This document shows positions 35,561-47,900 of a DNA stretch of 64,000 bases, piece after piece. The notes under the pieces are model-generated. The model did no database searches, was not told where the DNA came from, and was given only the letters and a program-made list of their open reading frames with translations. A program made the translations under genes and the position numbers. The stretch comes from Dermanyssus gallinae (Eukaryota; Arthropoda; Arachnida; Mesostigmata; Dermanyssidae): contig QVRM01006127.1 in the NCBI GenBank assembly GCA_003439945.1, positions 62,001-126,000 of the forward strand, read 5' to 3'. The stretch's first letter is position 1. Each line of letters starts with the position of its first letter.

Positions 35561-36710
35561 AAAATACATTTGTAGTTTTGTACTCTTACAGAAGAATATT
35601 TTTCAGATGGATATGTTTGGACTCATTTGGTAGAATAGCCAATGTCGACTGTTTGTGTCTATAAGAGCAGTCTCCAAAATATCTAATTTAATGAAAATCC
35701 AGACTGGGGTTTAGAGAGGGCCGTCAATCATGAATCGTCGTAACTAGTTGCGCGGCCAATGACCTTCGGACAATTCTAACTTACTTGCTGAAAGCCTATT
35801 ATACCCTGCTAAATTAAAAAATAAATCAAATATTTAACCAGCATCATCTTTAGTATAAGCCTGTGACTGAAGTCGAACGAAAAGTTTATCGATAAACAAG
35901 AAAGTCTGCTACAGACTAAAGAAAATTGCCGTCGGATGTCATGCCGCACATTATTTAGATTCTTTTAAAATTAAAGTATTTTTTTAGATATTATGAAAGT
36001 AGAATTATCCTATCTTATTAAATGCAACATCTAAACTTCTTTCTATCCGATATTTGACTTGAGGAGTCACTACTTAGTCCCTTAGTACTTTGGGAACCAA
36101 ATAATGATACCCACGAGAAATGGGAAGCAAAAACGTTGGCTTTGATGCAGATTTTAAAAAAAGCTCCCGTTCAATTTACGTGTAGGCACTGACTCGAAAC
36201 TTCTTATGCGCCCATTCGTATAGCTATAAAGAAAATCTCTTTTGTCTTCTTTAGCCTTCAATAGTTTAAGAACTACTTTAATTTATCTATTTTGTGTTTT
36301 ATGTTACTCAATATGAGTGAATGATAATGATGAACGAGGATAAGAATGTGTTACTATATATTTCATTTGCAGTCATTTCATTGCCTTCTATTAGTTTAAC
36401 TTGATAAAGCATTACTACTTTACCGCCTTTTTATGAAACCGAGACAATGGCGTGTAGTTCGCGGAAGCGCTGCAATTATGAACGTAGACACCTAATCGCA
36501 CGATTTGCTGAATTACATGGCTTCAACATGAAGATCTGTAGGCAAGAGAAGTTCCATGAAATGACCTCGTTTTGCTTGCGCAACCTCTGCGAGGGACAGT
36601 GTGACCTATCTCTATATCACATTCAACAATGCGATAGAGCTCCGTTGACTCGACTTTTGAAACCGTGATAAATGTACGCATATGTTAATGTGTGATTTTC
36701 CTATGCGACG

Positions 36711-36725
36711 GATTCTGAGAGACCC

Positions 36726-36778
<53 letters not shown>
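36711..36778. mobile_element. solo TACAGGGT-type element end beside (TA)n
   Basis: On the minus strand the sequence reads (TA)n then GTACAGGGTCTCTCAGAATCC, the same kind of terminus as FB1 and FB2 next to TA units (36731-36778). The inverted partner was not found on the other side of the TA run, so this may be one end of a third, diverged element extending toward lower coordinates. Confidence 0.4.
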
Positions 36779-36781
<3 letters not shown>

Positions 36782-36923
36782 CTATTGCTGAATCTGCAAT
36801 TTGAATTTTTTTAACAAAACAACACTGTTTGCTTCTCTGAGAACGAGTTTTTTCTACGGGTTTCGTGGTTCACTATCGTGATGGTAAGTCAAACCGCGGC
36901 CAATCGTCAATATGCTCACGTAC

Positions 36924-37093
36924 GTAGGAATCTTCATATGCTCGCATAGACGACGCTTTGTCTCGAAGAGCTGATCGCTGCGCGACAGGCTCAGCCGAAG
37001 TGGCAGACTATCCCACGGATTCGGCATTTGCGGAACAAAGCCATTGTGCACGAAAAACTGCCCGTTTGCTCGGTTTCCGTAGAAGATGCACAC
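36924..37093 (-). CDS. SETD3: SETD3 exon, end of SET domain into substrate-binding domain
   Basis: The acceptor is CATACCTTGCAG, with exon start at 37093. It encodes VCIFYGNRANGQFFVHNGFV, then LRLSLSRSDQLFETKRRLCEHMKIPT, and ends within a Thr codon before GTACGTGAG (donor at 36923). It matches human SETD3 IYIFYGTRSNAEFVIHSGF and KLGVSKSDRLYAMKAEVL...GIPT. The FYG-R-N segment closes the SET domain and carries the tyrosine expected at the active site. The product is a protein-histidine methyltransferase that modifies actin in animals. The phase change at the 3' end is exactly satisfied by the next exon. Confidence 0.92.
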
Positions 37094-38023
37094 CTGCAAG
37101 GTATGCACATCTGTTAGATGCAAGTTAACACAGGACACTTTGTTACAAGCAAACGTTTGCAAACACACTTAAACAGCATCTGTAACAGAATAAACAAACG
37201 AATCATTATCAATCAAGTGGCACTGCGTTTAGGTTTTCCTAGTCTTGGGTTAGTTCGTATAGGTAAAATCGTACACATATCTTATGCTTTTTCTACGCTC
37301 TTTTGATTTTGCAATCCATTTAGCCTAGCTAAGCCAACAGCGAATCATGTTATACGTTCGCGTGTTTCCGCATGTCCCATCTCGATGGCTTAGTGCATTC
37401 AGCCCTGTAAGCTGGCGCACTGTCAACGTCGAAGAATCATCGCCTACCACATCGGGCCGGCGGAAGAATAAAACCGTACACTACTGACAGCTTGAGACAA
37501 CTGACGAGGTATGAAAAAATCATTGGATCAGACCGCTCGCATGGTAAATCGCGAGTTTTCACCACATTATAGTCGAACTAATTAAAGTTGGCCATCGATC
37601 TACTTGTATCTAGTGTCCCTGGTGCCATAACAGAAATACGGCGGAATACGGCACTTTCCAACAATGCCTACTGTGAATAGAAACTCATATCTCCCCCAGG
37701 TGCCTGCGATGCAATACCGCTAACGCGACGTACACCTTTTAGATACATGTAGGACAATGCGGCGGTTCTTGGCAGCCCAACTGGCATTTTCATCTTCACT
37801 CACTCAACATTTCCGACTGCTTCTTGCTCATCCTGTCCCAGTAGGATGTACATATGTAAGACGAAGTAGAAAGGACAAAACGAAAACGTTTTCCAGCGCC
37901 GGTTAATTGCCAGCCCTGTCTTCACAATGAGCACAAATGTAGCAAAGTAGTAATCTGACAGACCGTTGACTCGGCCTTTAGAACCGTGATGAATAAACGT
38001 ATGTGTGAATGTTAATATGTTTA

Positions 38024-38226
38024 TCGAGCAAGATGGCTTAGTGGCAAAAGCCTTTGCCTTGCATTCGGGAGGCCTGGGTTCGAAACCCAGACCGGCCACT
38101 TCTAAATTGGTTTCCATGGTTCCCAATTTACCATCATCGAAAGAAAAACGGGGAGCACAGATGTCTCAATAAAAAGAGATGGTGCATTACCATCCAACCC
38201 CCCATTAAAAATAAATAAATAAATAA
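38024..38226 (+). mobile_element. tRNA-derived SINE with (AAAT)n tail
   Basis: The head GATGGCTTAGTGGCAAAAGCC is an A-box and GGCCTGGGTTCGAAACCC a B-box with a well-paired T-arm. The anticodon arm does not form a standard 7-base loop, so it is not a working tRNA. The body (TTCTAAATTGG...GGGGAGCACAG...GCATTACCATCCAACCCCCCATTAAA) ends in AAATAAATAAATAAAT. It is inserted in the SETD3 intron between the exons at 37093 and 38337. The flanking 38-bp block (CCGTTGACTCG...GTTAATATG) resembles 36640-36710, suggesting it landed in an older repeat. Confidence 0.7.
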
Positions 38227-38336
38227 ACCTATTGTAGTGATACCAATTTCGGGTATTCTGACAGCCGTAGCCAAATCGGCGGATCGGCGGACGCCAGAGC
38301 CCAGGTTTGTGTCTCATGCGTAGCCATTTAACAAAC

Positions 38337-38411
38337 CTGTTCGTCCTTTGCGTACGAGCGGGTAGCGAAGGATACGAGCTGATGAGAGCCAACATCGTAG
38401 TCGGTTCCACT
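38337..38411 (-). CDS. SETD3: SETD3 exon, SET domain
   Basis: A 75-base exon lies between acceptor TTTATGTGTTGCAG (ending 38412) and donor CAG/GTTTGT (38336-38331), phase 0 at both ends. It encodes 25 residues, SGTDYDVGSHQLVSFATRSY then AKDEQ. It aligns with the human stretch TGYNLEDDRCECVALQDFRAGEQ that precedes IYIFYG. The human loop after NHTNGL is shortened here. Confidence 0.88.
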
Positions 38412-39079
38412 CTGCAACACATAAAGAGGCTCATTCAGAAAAGTTACTTTAACTACTTAGAGAACGTTTAATAGAAAAGCACGCACAATCGATCTGCTCT
38501 GCTAACGCACATTAAGACTTGTGTGATGTTAGCAAGCGATGTTTACTGCTGCTTTTCACGCAGAACCTAAACGTCGAAACGAGCTCTAATGTGCAGTGCG
38601 GTCAGTGCACGCTCTGCAAGGGCAAGACATGGGAGAGACGCTATTACGAGGGACAAAGGCTGCTATTAATGTCTGATTTATTTATTATGGTTTACTGACA
38701 CCCAGGTTGGATAGATCACTCATCTTGCTAGTTCAGCTATTAACTGAACTACTGGACATGCTGCGGCATGGTATCTATCGCAATGGCCTCGCAAGCATCT
38801 CGCGCACCTACAACATTTCTGAGGATCGTGGAATTCTTGAATGCTGCATAACACGTGATGAAACCCGTGGACTGCAAGCGCCGTAGTTAAGTATCGATTT
38901 TTATATCCGGCTGCTAGCTAAGTTTTATTTCTCATAGCTTTCGTAGCGTATATTTCTATGTCGATTTCCCTAAATTTCTCCGTAGCGTAGGCCCCAAACG
39001 CTTTCGCCCTAGGTAAACCCCATCGTAGTTGTAGCTGCTGTGTCATTGAAGTTTCCTACCCGTCTAAGATACAAACTTA

Positions 39080-39360
39080 TCTTAGAGAGGGACGAACTAT
39101 TATATTCCGACAAGGATTGGCTAACATCAAAGCCCGCCTAATGAAGAAAAATCGCACTTTATCTAGTAACTGTAGATCTGTCTCTCCTAGTTTTTCCCAT
39201 AGGAGTGATATACAAAATGTTGCTATTGGTTCTACTTTATTCTTGAAAAGGGCGGATGCGGTGTGTATTGACAACACTTGCGGGTTTTTTAATTGCTGCC
39301 GCCGCTCGAATGGCTTCTTATACTCTGATTTCAATATTATTTCGGGAGCTGCTACCATTC
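39080..39360 (-). pseudogene. LINE post-RT fragment
   Basis: The minus strand reads ALFKNKVEPIATFCISLLWE, then KLGETDLQLLDKVRFFFIRR. This is the conserved region between palm and C-terminal CHC finger in the LINE family also seen at 24.05 kb and 40.6 kb. It lies in the SETD3 intron between exons 39665 and 38411, in the same orientation as the gene. Confidence 0.6.
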
Positions 39361-39664
39361 GGTGTTATAGTGACTAACCCCTAGGTGAATTTACTGACAA
39401 AATTTACTACATTTCTCCTGGCTCGAAACACGTCGTCTTTTGCTCACAGACTTCCTCTTCGAAATTTAACTACTACTGTTAGGCTAACTTCTCTATAGAT
39501 CTGCTTCTCGGCGCTAGGTCAAAGACGGCCTTATGATCTTTAAGTACCACGGTAGGCAAAAGGTCTCCTCGGCTCAAATAGCTTCCCAAATATTTAGGGG
39601 AGAGAGAGAGAGAGAGGGGGGGGGAACACGGGAGGAAGCGTAACTAAGAAGGCGTCTAGCTTAC

Positions 39665-39779
39665 CCGAAGCATGTCGTGATTGCACATGTCCCACAGCGG
39701 GATGAGAGCGGCCTGCATACGGCCGGGACTAAGCGAAGGCACCTGGTTTTGCCGCGTCATCACACTGCTGCAAGCCCAT
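39665..39779 (-). CDS. SETD3: SETD3 exon, SET-domain core (most 5' exon found)
   Basis: The acceptor GTCCTTTCCAG is followed by A, the last base of a codon begun upstream, and then WACSSVMTRQNQVPSLSPGR and ALIPLWDMCNH before donor CGG/GTAAGC. Human SETD3 has WAVSSVMTRQNQIP and ALIPLWDMCNH at this point, so identity is clear. The NH pair belongs to the S-adenosylmethionine-binding core. The exon needs two upstream bases to complete an Arg codon, so at least one more exon lies at higher coordinates or outside the window. The N-terminal half of the protein was not found. Confidence 0.93.
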
Positions 39780-40099
39780 CTGGAAAGGACAGCAAAAAGG
39801 ACAACATTCTCGTAATAAAGTGAACCGCCAAAAAAGTGGCCAAAGTTTTACGCCTTCAATACTTACTCAGCATGCACGCCCGCTAGGTATATCGTAATGT
39901 CAACGTCAACACCATATTTGTGATTTTTATCCTTTATACACATAATTGAAATTGATAAACGTACCTTAATTAACCCCGCTAAAATGGCGTATACGATTTT
40001 GCACTACAGAGCGGCTCTTTGCTAAAAAAAATCTAGTTTTTTAATCTGATTTTTTAACAACATTTATATGTACGAGTATTATTATATGTACTCGTATAT

Positions 40100-41130
40100 A
40101 TATATATATATATATTGTTTATTTCGCAATAACATTGCATTTCAAGATGGTGCATAATTACAATACAATTTATTCATTTTATACAATTTGAACATTTCAG
40201 CGACCGTCCCACCGGGCGAAAAGGTGCAAAGACCGTCGATGCGTCTGGCAGCTCGCTGCGTGGTATTTAGCGCATATCTGCGAGCAGAACCGGCAACCAC
40301 ATTGATCGCCAACTTGATGAAATCCTTGGGTTGAGCATACCAAGTGATGATAGCCATGCACAATGTATCTTGTGTACACGTGCCGGCTAGTGCACGCCAT
40401 TCCATCCCAAAGCTCCCTGGCGAGGTATACATCCAATTGCGCTACCTCTGCCGAAGCCTCGGTCACTTTTCCCTACCAGGGACCAGGCTTTTTACCGGCT
40501 TCTTGCCAACCGCGGTAAGCAAATGACCCGCTTTATATATATTGTGAAGCATCCTTCTAGCTGCGCAAAACTTGCCGTTGAAAGATGGCCTCACACCCTG
40601 CCAAGGCTGTAGCCCAACATTGGCATAATCTTAAGCTCAAAAAGACGTACGGCCGCACTTACAGACAGTAGTCGAGGGTCTCTCACCTCTGTGTGAATAG
40701 AGGTCATAGCCGCTCGACACCTGTCGCCGATGTGCTGGGTAAAGGTCGTTCCCGTATAGTGTAGTCTCAGACCCAAATACGGGAAAGAGTTGACAAACTC
40801 CAGCGGTTGGCCACAACAGGGTATTACGTCTGCTGCGGCCAATCGACCCCCACGGTGAAACTTCATGGCTTTCGTCTTCCGCGCATTTATTTGCAGGCCC
40901 TTACGGTAAAGCTAACTTTCTACGTCGCCGACAATTCGACGAATGGCAACATTTAACGCCCACAGAACCGCCGTCGCAATGTTTCATAAGACGTACCCCA
41001 ATAAATACAAATGCACCCAGTGTCTCGAGAATGCACCACACCATCGGGCTCGACGCAAAAAAAAGTGATCTAAGTGATTGACACCCAAAACGTGAATTCG
41101 ATAGAATCAAAACCATAATCGACATTTGGT
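40100..41130 (-). pseudogene. 5'-truncated LINE with CHC-type C-terminal finger
   Basis: Minus-strand blocks run in order: GLQINARKTKAMKF (about 40900-40860), GQPLEFVNSFPYLGLRL and TTFTQHIGDRCRAAM (40830-40700), then RHVYTRYIVHGYHHLVC (about 40390-40340) and GCRFCSQICAKYHAASC (about 40290-40235). The latter is a CxxC-x3-C-x-YHx4-C finger that ends this LINE family. After the stop there is TGCGAAATAAACAATA and then (TA)n at about 40096-40116, so the 3' end is probably retained. Upstream of 41130 the copy fades out. Frameshifts separate the blocks. Confidence 0.65.
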
Positions 41131-41519
41131 AAACGTTTATAAGCGACGAGTAGGTTTTTCTGTTGCCAACCGCACTGATCTGTCATCGAACTTGAATAGA
41201 TGCTCTGGGCTCCGTACAACCATATCTCTAATCGTCGTTTGTTTTTCGGGTGCCCTATTCACCTCAGTACCACAGCCACAATCTAGTAGATATTGACAGC
41301 CTGGATAGGTAGGACGCCTTATTATAGTGTGTAACAAGCAAAAATGCCGTGTATTGCACGCCTCCGCAGGACTAGTCTGAACAGTGGGCAGTGCGATCCT
41401 CTCTCAAACTCGTGAAAGATCCCTGCTTATACTCTTACTGCACCCACTTCCCATCCTACACAAAAGGGACATGTTCTGTTTGTTTGGTATGACTTCAGTC
41501 AGCAGTCGTAAATTGACGC

Positions 41520-43270
41520 TTTCCATAATAGTAATGCACAAACAACAACAACAACAAGAATAAAAACCGCAGTATTATTGTCGTTTCCAGATGTCGTTCT
41601 TTCTGTTGTGGTCGCTGTCGCTGTTGCTGTTGTAGTGGTGATAGTAGTAGTAGTAGTAGTTGTAGTAATAAAGCAGTATCAGTGAATCATATTTCGTAGT
41701 GAAAGTAACAGTAGATATCGTCGTAATCATGAACTCGCCGTTCGGGCAGAGAAGTTAGCGGTTATTTCATTCACGAACAACGGCGGTCGCAGACACACGT
41801 AACACATATCACGACGAAAATAATGAGAATGACTACAGGAAAGAATGAAGACAATGAGTATTGACTGTTTCGCTGTTCACTATCTCCGGGTTGTTTTGTC
41901 GTTGTTGTTGTTGTCGTCGTCGTCGTCGTCGTCAGGACGGCGTCACCGGCGAAGAACAACCGCCGTAATGGGACAGCAGCTGAATACGCGGCGCGAGTGA
42001 GTCGTTGAAGGTCGCCTCCCCCCACTCGAGAACGTAAGCGTGATTTACATACATGCAAACCAACCGATGGACGATCGCACGTACACGCTACACCAAACGT
42101 AACAACAACAACAGCAGAACCAACAACAGCAATAGTAAAAACGACAACGACGACGACAACAGCAACAACAACAGCAGCGACAACAACAGCAACAACAACA
42201 ACAACAAACCGATCCGTCTGGAACCGAATGGACACCTCGACGCTGGCGTTGGCGACCAGGACAACGGATGTACCCGACAAGGTCATCAATGGCACTTTCT
42301 GTGTTGTTTTTGTTGTTATTGTTGTTATTGCTTTTGTTGTTGTTGTTTCTGTTGTTGTAGGAGTAGTAGTAATGGTAGTTGTAGCGGTAGTTGTCCTCAC
42401 TGTAGTCGTCGTCGTCGGCGACGGCGTCGTGAGTGAAATAGTGAAATTGCAATCGACACTCAGTGTTGGGTATGCCTGTACACCGACAGCCCGTCACGAA
42501 GGCCGTCAATTGTCGCAATGTAGAAACAGCAAACGAAAACGAAAATCAACCACAACACAAGCGAATAAAGGATCGCCGACTGAATGACTTTCAGTGCGTG
42601 AGCAAGCGCCGACGAGACAGATGCGCTATCCTCGATTTCCCAACTCGCCACTGCCGCCCCTCTCGCTTTCCACGACCACCACCACGAAGTCCCGTAACAG
42701 GACTTCGTTTCTGGACGAATGGGTCACACGGCCTAGTACGCGAGGACAACGTCGTCAAACGGTGTCACCAAGCCAACAAGTAGAATTCCACTTGACATGG
42801 TGGTACACCCAGTCAGTGTTTTGCAGTGAGTGGAAGCAACAGCAACAACAAGATCAACAACAACAAAACAACAACAACAACAACAACAACAAAGACAGCA
42901 ACAACAATAACCACGATGACGACAACAATAACGACTGAGGAAACAATAACTACAGAAGTAACAAAAATAGCATCAGCAGCAACAGCAACAACAATGTTAG
43001 CGACAACAAACGCAACAACGGCAAAAAACAACAACAACGACAACAACAACAACAAAAACCACAAACAGTAACAACACCAGCAACCATAGCGACAATATTC
43101 AACCAGCGGCACCGCTGTCATAAATACCAGAAAGGCCAAGTTATACAAAGAATTCGCAAATATCTTACAGGGCCAATGGTTCAACCAAACACGACAAACC
43201 ACACAGAATTGCTGCACCGCATCAGCAGCAACAACAACAACAACAACAACAACAATAACATCATATCACT
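41520..43270. repeat. clustered (CAA)n and (TTG)n low-complexity DNA
   Basis: CAA/CGA-rich tracts lie at about 42091-42209, 42836-43070 and 43221-43256. TTG/TAG-rich tracts lie at about 41600-41670, 41893-41935 and 42300-42400. Because both orientations occur, the region can pair with itself. The long N/Q-, T-, V- or C-rich open frames on both strands derive from these arrays and are not credible genes. No SETD3 exon was recognised between here and 39779. Confidence 0.8.
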
Positions 43271-43745
43271 ACGACTGATGATACCGTCAGCGCTGTAACG
43301 AGAAATAACTACTGGTACCGCAACGACCATGTTGGTACCAAATTACTACTTCTACCACCATTAGCACTGCTCCACACGTACCAACTATGTGCCCTTCTTC
43401 ACGTGGGGGCACCCGCAATGCAAAACGTCGACGCTGCGTCGCCATGTGTTCCGTGGGGGAGGAGCGGGAGGGAATCAAGGCGACGCAGTACGCACAATCA
43501 AGGAACAAACATTAAGTATCCACAACCCCACCACAGTAGTTGTAGTGATAGTAGTGGTAGAAAGTGTAGAAGTGGTACTAGAAAAGACAGTTGCAAAAGA
43601 TTGCCTCTTCCGTTACTTATGAACTGACGACCGTGTATGGACTGTAGACAATATACATGAGCGACCCAGAAGGCGGCGCCCGGTAAGCGACTACCTAAGT
43701 CTTAAACTATCGGCAAGTTCTTTTAAACTCATGATGAAAATACTG

Positions 43746-43887
43746 CTATATATATATATATATATAGAAAATATTGTAATAATGTATTAAGCATTTACAA
43801 TACGTTTGCACACTCGGCAGTGCTCGCCTTATATATATATATATATATATATATAAGATGACAAAATTTTATTTAACTCATAACGGG

Positions 43888-43920
<33 letters not shown>
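43746..43920. repeat. three (TA)n arrays in close succession
   Basis: TA runs occur at 43746-43766, 43830-43854 and 43891-43920, separated by unique AT-rich spacers. No inverted repeat was found between the spacers. Confidence 0.9.
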
Positions 43921-43923
<3 letters not shown>

Positions 43924-44780
43924 ATACACAGCGTCGATCGCTAACCATGTAGCCGCACTACAGCGCGTTAAAAGCCAATGTTTCTTCAACACGTTTCCGC
44001 TAATTTTTTCACCTGCTTTCTGGCGGCGATATTGTATTGTATCGCTCGAGGAGGCTAGGGAAGGCTGGCGAAAAGAACTTCAAGCGTCAACAACAACAAC
44101 AACAACAACAACAACAGTCCGGTTTGGCGTGATGCTGCTGCTGCTGCAGCTAGGCATCGTATGGAAGGTGTTCTGTCAATCTCTGCCAATGGCGGATTGG
44201 CGTTGTGTCAACGTTCCGGCCGGCCACACGCCATCCATGTGGGCCAAAACAAACGCATAACTAGATCGTAGTGCTAGATAGATATAAGAGTATACTATAT
44301 ACGTGTACATGTGATCTTGAACCCGTCGATCGAGCGTACATATGTATGCTGTGTCTTTCGTCTTGTTCACGTAGTGTTTGCGTGTTTGTGTATCTGTGTG
44401 TATAGAGATGCCGGAAACGGTTCGGACGGACTCACGGATGTATGAATGAATGACGGTGCGAGAATTAGATGTCTGATGATAGATTGCATCGGGCCGCTGT
44501 CTCGGCTCACCTTGGAATTCTTCTCTTTTCGTTCAACATGACTCGCCACACTGGTAGTTGTTGTTGTTGTGTTACCAGCACAGTGATCGTTATGATGAAC
44601 AACAGTGGCACACAAAAACCAGAATGACTGAATTGCAGTACCGCCATGCATCACGCTATTTAACGTTTTGTTGTTGTTGTTGTTGTTGCTGTGTACACGC
44701 ATGTGCCATTTTCATTTCGAATATTTTTCATCCGTGTACCGTAACGTTACTTTTAATAAACACATGTGTTAACGTTAATG

Positions 44781-44786
<6 letters not shown>

Positions 44787-44831
<45 letters not shown>

Positions 44832-44869
44832 GCAAAGAAATATATACAATATAAACACGTTTATCAAAG

Positions 44870-44900
<31 letters not shown>

Positions 44901-44965
44901 GCAAAGAAATATATACAATATAAACACGTTTATCGAAGTTATATATATATATATATATATTGTGC
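44787..44965. repeat. tandem repeat of a (TA)n plus 40-base unit
   Basis: The unit ATTGTGCAAAGAAATATATACAATATAAACACGTTTATC(A/G)AAGTT plus a TA run occurs twice (about 44826-44897 and 44898-44959), and the next TA run is followed by the start of a third unit (ATTGTGCAAAC). The two copies differ by one base and in TA length, which points to a recent duplication. Confidence 0.9.
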
Positions 44966-44999
44966 AAACATTCCCTCTTTGTTCACAGCAAAATTCTTC

Positions 45000-47900
45000 A
45001 AAATACACAGCTTCATTTAGTAGTTTGAATGGTCCCCTTATCTTGCAACAACTGTTTTTCGATTAGCCTTACAATTCACCTTTTGAACAACCGTGTCCGT
45101 GTAAAGTCAAATAAATGCGCTATTTTTCCAAAACGGACAAATGTTTCCAACCAAAAAGCTTATGGACAATTAGATACGTTTATGGTATATTATGGGGTCA
45201 TAGGGGGGCCAGGTCGAGCAGATAAATATGTAAAGGCAAAACGGGGAGTAGAATATGTATACAATAAATAAGTGAAAGCAAAACGAGAAATGGCCGGGGT
45301 ATATATAGAGCAACAGGGTTATTAGCAGTTGCCAGGGCAGAGATGTTGGATACAAGGATACAACGAAATGAATACAGGAAAATAAATACAGAATTTTAAG
45401 CTTGTAGGTTAGAGAATAAGTAAATTAAACATATAGTAAAATATTTTACAGCTTTGGGAAAAGCAGAGACATAGATTAGATAGAGGCCCTACCTTTAGAA
45501 CCAAATAGTGAAATAAACCAATTCGCTAATACCAAGAAGAGATTGCCCCAATAGTAAGCAAACACTCAATAGGTATTAGAAGACACATTGATGAAAATGA
45601 TGCGTAGGTAACATATATGCTAACGCTCCAAGCGACCCTGATAGAAGGGATGACATGTGTATACAGTTGTGGTCATCTCAATCGAATAGTAAATCAATCA
45701 TAATATAATAATACCAAATTTAACAAGGCCAGAAAAATGTGAAGGTTGCTCACTGTAACTCTAGAGCCTGTGCTCTAGAGTTGTAGCTAAAGTTGCTAAA
45801 GTTGTAAAGCCTACAACAAGGGCCTACAACAAAGTTGTAAACTACAAGTGATTTCATCTAGCTTTCTTTATATGTGCGTATGAGTCGCGGGAGCATACCG
45901 GTCAATGCTTTTGAAGTCATGGAATAAAATGTCCGATAACTCAGCAATTGCACAGGTTGACTGTAGGCAGTGTCTACACCCTCTAACCACAGTAATTTAT
46001 AGTTTACAGTCTTGTAAGGGATCAGTGCTCCATCGCAAGACTTCAAGCGATTCAAAAACGAGCCTTGGCTGGAACGGGAAATCATTGAAATATATGCACA
46101 TGTGCATAACTAATTTAGCTGGCATCACTCGGTATGTAAGGCACCCACCATACAGGTCTTAGAAACAGGTGCTTCGGCGAGTCCAAGAGCCGCTATTTTT
46201 GGTTCTGTTGTATGCCCAAAACTAGAACAATGTCTTTTGATGCTGAAGAACTTTCCAACCTTAATTCATCGTGTAAAAAAGACTCTTACAAAATTTGGTT
46301 CTCAGACCATATTCGACACAAATGTTCGCCCGCAGAGTGTCTTCCAAAAACACTGGCATAATATGACATTACCTATTTTTTTAATAAATAGCATTTACTA
46401 AACTATGAAGTGAAAGATATCAGTATTATTTTCTAACTGTTTGTGAATATTTTACGTAACAACTGGACGTTAGACATTTCAACGAAGACCACCATTTAGT
46501 AAATAACTGCATCTTCTGTAAGAGGATTAAACGTAAAAACAGCAAACATTTTTGCACGCGTCCTGTTTACATATCCCCTGTATATTACGTGCCTTTGCAA
46601 GTGGTAATCGCCACCTAGCGTGTGATATAAGATAAGTGTGTTCTGCTGCTAGTCTTATAAAAAAAGAAATAATGAATACGCGAATAATGCCTGGCTTAAT
46701 ATCATTCACTTGTTTTCACTTGTTTATATCTACGAAAACGCAAAACTGCAATAAAGCCGACCTCGCCTAAATTTCCATGTAGAATCTTTAGTAAGTGTCC
46801 AGCATCACATCACAAGTTACGCTACTAAACACACACACACGCAACTACAGTTGCCAAAAAAAACTACAACAACATCAACAAACGATTACTCAGTTCGTTT
46901 TAACAGGTGCGCAAACAATCTGCTTGTGTACCATCAAGTTGTCCTCGGCAGCAGACCGTGATGCCAGTCCGTTCCAGAACTAGAGCAAGGTTTCGGCTGA
47001 ATTCGGTCGACCTCGTAACTCTTCTCTTTTCCCGTTCTGCGGTTCGATCTTCCTTCCATCTCTCTAACTACAAGGTGAATTGCTGCTAAACTAACTAACA
47101 ACATCGCTTCTGTTTGTGAATCATAGAGCAAAATAAACCAACATTGTCAATTAGCACCGATATGCACCCATCTATTCATAATGCTGACCATCCAGCCAGA
47201 CCCATCCATGGCGGTAGGCCAGTACGACGGCGCTAGGAAGCACCACACTATTCGTTCATTAGCAGAGACGTAATGGGTAGGTATTTGTGTGGGCCGCTCA
47301 CGACACGAGTCCTTTGGGCAGGACGTCAAGCACTGATAGATCAACACCAAACACCTTGCTCGAGCTTGGTGTAACGGTGATTCTAACCAGTTACCGAGTA
47401 GGTACAGGACGTGAGAAAGGACCGACACACGCGACCTTTCGCATTGGTGAGCGTCACTTGTCGTCCAGCTATAGTGTCGCTGTCAGAAAGTTGCTGTTTT
47501 GTCATTGTTGTTGCTGCTGCTACTACTGCTTCTTCTACTGCTACTGTTGTTGTTGTTGTTGCTGTTTTGTTGTTGTTGTTGTTGTTGTTGTTATTGTTGC
47601 TGCTGCCTTGTGCGCGCACGACGCTGAACACGCAGGGCGCAACAACTGATGAGAACCACCTAAATTAGAATGGACGATTAGGATTGACCAGGTCAGGAAA
47701 GCCCACAAGCGCTCCCGACGGCCGCTGTAATTTCACTTTCTGTTGCTCTCACGCGTTAGTCCTTGCGCATGTGCCAGGCGCCCAGAATAAAGTGATAATT
47801 ATATTAAAATAATAATAACAATAGTGCTTTATTTTTTTTTGTTGTCGTCGTCCAATGTTTATCTAGTCCCTTACGCGTGTTATAAGTGATACAGCCAGCT

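Noticed and set aside
36447..36668. 73-codon plus-strand frame with several Cys and His
   Set aside because: No domain, it lies in a SETD3 intron on the other strand, and part of it belongs to a segment repeated at 37.9 kb.
38024..38100. Functional tRNA gene
   Set aside because: A- and B-boxes are good but the anticodon arm is not standard and a SINE body with an (AAAT)n tail follows.
41771..43217. Long N/Q-, V- or C-rich open frames
   Set aside because: They derive from CAA/TTG arrays, are open on several frames at once and have no start or splice context.
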